Positions 61,095-64,000 of a stretch of DNA of 64,000 bases are shown in pieces. The position numbers were made by a program, and so were the translations under genes. Origin of the DNA: Chloroflexota bacterium (GTDB lineage Bacteria > Chloroflexota > Chloroflexia > Chloroflexales > Herpetosiphonaceae); contig JAIUOC010000002.1 of assembly GCA_020161265.1 (NCBI GenBank), positions 62,001 through 126,000 on the forward strand. The letters are read 5' to 3'. Below the pieces are notes generated by a model. That model had not been told where the DNA came from, made no database searches, and worked only from the letters and a program-made list of their open reading frames with translations. Numbering within the stretch: position 1 is the stretch's first letter; every line of letters begins with the position of its first letter.

Positions 61095-61397
61095 TTACGG
61101 AGCCTGATCAAACGAGATGCGATTGATTCATCTCGTTTGATCGATTTACGGGCCACGAATTAACTTAAAAATCCATCAAAAGCCCCTCTTGTAAAGCGCT
61201 AATCCATCGAGTATGCTGGAACAGATGCGATTCTATTATTCCTTGGTAAGGCTGCGCCATTTATTGCAGTCTTAACTAAGAAGGGTGTACGCTTAATCAT
61301 GGTTTAACCTGAATAAGCGCATAGCATAATCATTGGCTAGTATCTCTAGCAATGATCACAATCTTCTGTTCTTTTTATACCCGATGGAGTTTACCTC
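61095..61397. other. Intergenic region with terminator and promoter before effector genes
   Basis: A perfect 14-bp hairpin, GATCAAACGAGATG (61106-61119) with CATCTCGTTTGATC (61129-61142), ends the preceding unit. TTGTAA (61189-61194) and TATGCT (61212-61217), 17 bases apart, form a plausible promoter. This leaves about 175 bases of leader before the effector gene at 61398. No small gene is supported. Confidence 0.55.
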
Positions 61398-62387
61398 ATG
61401 GCTCAAGACACCGTTCAGGCCAAGTACGACGAGTTGGATCAAGTTGCCAGCCGTTTTGGCAAAGCTGCTGACACCACCACCGCAATTTTCAAATCGCTTG
61501 AAAATGTGGCCAATCGGCTCGAAGGCGGCGATTGGCAGGGCGATGCCCAAAAGGCATTTAGCGCTGAATTTCGAGGTGAGGTTCAACCAGCCTTTAACCG
61601 CCTCCATACCCTGTTCCAACAAGCCCAAAGTACAACCTTAGAGATCAAAAAAATCTTCCAACAAGCCGAGGAAGAAGCTGCGGCCCCATTCCGCAATGGC
61701 AATGGCATGGGTGGTGGCAACAATGGCACGACTGGCAATGGCAGCGGCAATGGGACTGCTGGCGATGGTGGCACTGGCACGGGCACGGGCAACACTGGTG
61801 ATGGTGGCACAGGCACGGGCGGCTCAGGCAGTGGCCCAACCTTCAAGGGTAAAGTTAAAGTTCATACCTACGATTACAAAACCAAAACTGGCGAAACCAA
61901 GCCACAACTCAAATTAGGCGTTAGCGGCGCATTACTCGAAGACAAAGGCGATCTACTTAAGGTTGATGGCCCGATTCCTTACACCCTCAAAGGCAAATAC
62001 CAAGTTGGTTATGGCGAAGCTGGGATCGGCTTAGGGATCAATGGTGATAAGAAATTTACAATTGGGCCATATGTTGAAGGAACAGTCGCCAAAGGCGAAC
62101 TAACCAATGTCTATGGTGACAAAAACTTTGGGATAACTGAGACCCTTGAAGGCAAAGTGCTTTCGGTCGAGGGTTTTGCTGGCCTCAAAGATGGCTCAGT
62201 TGGCGCAACCATCGGCGGCACCCTGGCCTCAGTTCAAGCCACCAAAGGTCTGAATATTGCTGGGGTAAACGTTGGGGTTACCGCCGAAGTTGGCCTCAAG
62301 GCCGAGCTTGGCTTTAGCATCGGTAAAGAAACCAAAATCAAATTACCATTTGTTTCGTTTGGCTTCTCGTTTGGCGGAGCAAAATAA
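61398..62387 (+). CDS. WXG100-headed candidate type VII effector with glycine-rich beta domain
   Basis: A 329-residue protein. Residues 1-100 are a full WXG100 domain (FGKAADTT, turn DWQGDAQKAF, P-FNRL, EIKKIFQQAEEEAAA). Residues 101-150 are a linker of Gly, Asn, Thr and Ser repeats. The rest (about 152-329) is a beta-rich domain with alternating Gly: KVKVHTYDYKTKTGE, KYQVGYGEAGIGLGIN, then AGVNVGVTAEVGLKAELGFSIGK and a hydrophobic end SFGFSFGGAK. Alternating glycine and hydrophobic residues suggest a beta-sheet that could line or insert into a membrane. It is not a recognised toxin family. An effector role is inferred from the WXG head and linker. Confidence 0.78.
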   Translation: MAQDTVQAKYDELDQVASRFGKAADTTTAIFKSLENVANRLEGGDWQGDAQKAFSAEFRGEVQPAFNRLHTLFQQAQSTTLEIKKIFQQAEEEAAAPFRNGNGMGGGNNGTTGNGSGNGTAGDGGTGTGTGNTGDGGTGTGGSGSGPTFKGKVKVHTYDYKTKTGETKPQLKLGVSGALLEDKGDLLKVDGPIPYTLKGKYQVGYGEAGIGLGINGDKKFTIGPYVEGTVAKGELTNVYGDKNFGITETLEGKVLSVEGFAGLKDGSVGATIGGTLASVQATKGLNIAGVNVGVTAEVGLKAELGFSIGKETKIKLPFVSFGFSFGGAK

Positions 62388-62407
62388 CCTAGAGAGGGTG
62401 TTAACTC

Positions 62408-63205
62408 ATGGATGGACTTATTTTAGAGCGTAACGAGTTTTTAGTCTTACTCGAAGCCGCTCGTACCAATAAAATCATTGGCTTAGATAATGAAACGTTG
62501 GTTCCGCATGATCAAGCAACCCACCTTGCAGCACTCAATCAAGGCGTACAAGGCTTAGTTGCCAAAGAATTAGCCACAATCAACGAAGATGAAGTCGTCA
62601 TGATCGAACGCGAAATTTTAGAATTTTCGCAAATTGTGGCCTTTCCCGATATTGCCTTCATCACCACCCGCGATACGCCAAACGTTGGCAGCCAATTATT
62701 CCTACACTATGTCAATCAATTAGGCGTTGTCGAGCAAACCTTGCCAAACGAGCAACAGCATCGTTTAGCATTCTTGCCCGATATGTTGGTGCTCTTTGAT
62801 CGTTTAGCGTTTTTGCTCGAAGTTCAACCGAGCAAAGCCTTTGAGGCTAGCGTGCGGCTCAGCCAAAGCGAATTTATGGCGATCAAAGAGTTGGCTGAAA
62901 ATCGCGCCGAAGCCGAAGCCTTCAAACGCCTAAGCCGCGCCGGGCTTGATGAGCAAGCCGCTCAAGCCTTGATTGCAGCAATTCAAGCGCCAATCTTCAG
63001 TGCCTCGTTGGCAATTTTGCGCTGCGAAGATACTGAAATTGTCGATGCGATCAACCCAGCGATTTTGCAAGGGCCAACCAGTGCTTGGGCAATTCAGTTG
63101 GACGAAGCTGATCTCGAAACCTTCGAGGTTCAATCGATCGATCAAGCTTGGTTACGCCAGCAGATTCAACATTGGTTTGAACAATTGGCAACTGCCGCCT
63201 TATAG
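62408..63205 (+). CDS. Possible EspG-like chaperone or immunity partner
   Basis: A 265-residue soluble protein starting 20 bases after the effector gene, so probably co-transcribed. Its layout (ERNEFLVLLEAARTNKIIGLD near the start, a long central strand-helix segment, and a Trp-rich amphipathic C-terminal helix QAWLRQQIQHWFEQL) recalls EspG-type secretion chaperones and similar actinobacterial proteins, but the resemblance is only in style and length. It has no membrane helix. It could instead be an immunity protein for the effector. The assignment is inference from gene order. Confidence 0.55.
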   Translation: MDGLILERNEFLVLLEAARTNKIIGLDNETLVPHDQATHLAALNQGVQGLVAKELATINEDEVVMIEREILEFSQIVAFPDIAFITTRDTPNVGSQLFLHYVNQLGVVEQTLPNEQQHRLAFLPDMLVLFDRLAFLLEVQPSKAFEASVRLSQSEFMAIKELAENRAEAEAFKRLSRAGLDEQAAQALIAAIQAPIFSASLAILRCEDTEIVDAINPAILQGPTSAWAIQLDEADLETFEVQSIDQAWLRQQIQHWFEQLATAAL

Positions 63206-63232
63206 ACTTAATTGGCCGATTTAACGGCCAGC

Positions 63233-63284
63233 GAAGAACCATGAACCAGCGCTTAACGCCTGATTGTTCATGGTTCTTCATTTT
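63233..63284 (+). terminator. Strong intrinsic terminator
   Basis: Perfect 14-bp arms GAAGAACCATGAAC (63233-63246) and GTTCATGGTTCTTC (63266-63279) are followed by ATTTTG. It ends the effector-partner unit. Confidence 0.85.
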
Positions 63285-63289
63285 GATCG

Positions 63290-63318
63290 TTGTCCAAAAG
63301 GTAGGACTTTGGTATACT
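63290..63318 (+). promoter_or_regulatory. Promoter of the second WXG100-headed gene
   Basis: TTGTCC (63290-63295) and TATACT (63313-63318) are separated by 17 bases. The leader to the start codon at 63470 would be about 145 bases. It shows that the second effector-like gene is an independent unit. Confidence 0.6.
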
Positions 63319-63469
63319 GACAGTGGAGTACTAGAGTGTCACTTGGCCTCATGGGTTATTTTCTATTTAATCAAAACTTGTTCTTTTTATTGGCTCCCAA
63401 CTCATGAGTCACCCACCCTAGGAACTCTAATCGACTATCAACCCCATTTACAACCTAGGAGTATGTGTC

Positions 63470-64000
63470 ATGAGCAAGGATGTTGTTCAGATACAGTATG
63501 AGCAAACTGCCCAAGTTGCTCAGCATTTTGGCCGCCTCAAGCAAACGGTTGAACAATTGCAAACGACAATTCGCAACGTCAGCCAACCATTGGTTGATCG
63601 CGATTGGCAGGGCGATGCCAGCGTTGCCTTTGCTAAAGAACTCGACGGCGAAATTTACCCAACCTTCAATCGTTTGATCACTGCGTTCCAAACCGCTCAA
63701 GAAGTCACACTCGAAATCCAAAAAATCTTTGGTCAAGCCGAAGAAGAAGCGGCTGCCTTATTCAAAGGCGAGTTACTCGGCAGCGCCGACGGTGGCAAGG
63801 GTGGCGGAAGTTGGCTCGATAGTGTTGGCGGCTTCTTCAGCAGTGTTGGTAATGGCATCAAAGATTTCTTCGTTGGCGCAGGCAAAGAACTCAAAGATAT
63901 GGTGGTTGGGGTTTGGAACATGGTCACCAGCCCAATCGAAACCGCCAAAGGCATTTGGCATGCAGTAACCCACCCAGGCGAATTCTGGGAAGCCTTCAAA
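63470..64000 (+). CDS. WXG100-headed candidate toxin (partial, runs off the window)
   Basis: At least 177 residues, open at the right edge. Residues 1-100 are a WXG100 domain (VAQHFGRLKQTV, DWQGDASVAF, PTFNRL, EIQKIFGQAEEEAAALFKGE), close to that of the protein at 61.4 kb. A Gly/Ser linker follows (SADGGKGGGSW), then SVGNGIKDFFVGAGKELKDMVVG and SPIETAKGIWHAVTHPGEFWEAF. That last pattern (a hydrophobic pre-toxin helix segment with repeated W and HPGE) is common before the C-terminal toxin domain in polymorphic toxins. The toxin tip itself is not in the window. AGGAG lies eight bases before the ATG. Confidence 0.82.
   Translation, partial: MSKDVVQIQYEQTAQVAQHFGRLKQTVEQLQTTIRNVSQPLVDRDWQGDASVAFAKELDGEIYPTFNRLITAFQTAQEVTLEIQKIFGQAEEEAAALFKGELLGSADGGKGGGSWLDSVGGFFSSVGNGIKDFFVGAGKELKDMVVGVWNMVTSPIETAKGIWHAVTHPGEFWEAFK

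Overview
Organism. The window is bacterial, of moderate GC content, and densely coded on both strands. Shine-Dalgarno sequences of the GGAGG type precede almost every gene. A multi-ATPase WXG100 (type VII-like) secretion locus, a Chlamydia-like class Ic ribonucleotide reductase, a RsbR-type PAS-STAS protein and decayed CCACGAAG-type intergenic repeats together suggest the phylum Chloroflexota, most likely a Herpetosiphon-like filamentous predator. This assignment is inference from gene style; no rRNA or other marker is present to prove it.

Layout, left half. 0.1-2.1 kb: a YtrA-type GntR regulator with its ABC transporter, expressed from a near-leaderless promoter. 2.1-8.1 kb: housekeeping and metabolic genes (PAS-STAS protein, RarD, SRPBCC protein, GNAT, threonine dehydratase, Cof-type HAD phosphatase, RdgB). 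8.1-10.5 kb: a gene-poor accessory patch with a membrane protein made by tandem duplication, a small SH3-like protein and a dead pRiA4b ORF-3 gene. 10.5-14.6 kb: a potABCD polyamine uptake operon on the minus strand. 14.7-18.1 kb: nucleoside hydrolase and GH31 alpha-glucosidase. 18.2-22.5 kb: a basic AT-hook-like protein, ribosomal protein L25, the primary sigma factor and a HerA-like ATPase. 22.9-26.8 kb: one plus-strand run of ABC exporter, YtxH-like protein, rhomboid protease and a repeat-motif protein. 26.8-28.5 kb: a TetR regulator facing an alpha/beta hydrolase across two operator-like sites.

Layout, right half. 28.5-41.3 kb: small membrane and zinc-ribbon proteins, gatC, LysE exporter, threonine dehydrogenase, CvpA, phosphoglucomutase-type enzyme, a glycine-zipper stress protein, a class III aminotransferase, a Nif3-type protein and a TerC-family protein. 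41.5-47.5 kb: an nrdA-nrdB-metE operon behind a cobalamin riboswitch with an intrinsic terminator. This logically pairs a B12-independent ribonucleotide reductase with B12-independent methionine synthase. The beta subunit has the residues of a class Ic (Phe in place of the radical Tyr) enzyme.

48.3-64.0 kb is the most unusual region: a type VII-like secretion locus. It holds four small WXG100-type proteins, a membrane-anchored pseudokinase (possibly playing the EssB/YukC role), a 2946-residue EssC/EccC-like motor with seven P-loop domains instead of the usual three, a YukD(ubiquitin-like)-FHA fusion, a small DUF3467-like protein, a WXG100-headed candidate effector with a glycine-rich beta domain, a possible EspG-like partner, and the start of a second WXG100-headed candidate toxin that runs off the end of the window. 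In canonical systems FHA sits on EssC and YukD is a separate protein, so the parts list here looks rearranged and expanded.

Limits. Functions come from motifs recognised by eye. Starts were chosen by Shine-Dalgarno position and family length. No homology search, structure prediction or RNA folding was run. No tRNA, rRNA, CRISPR array or complete insertion sequence was seen.
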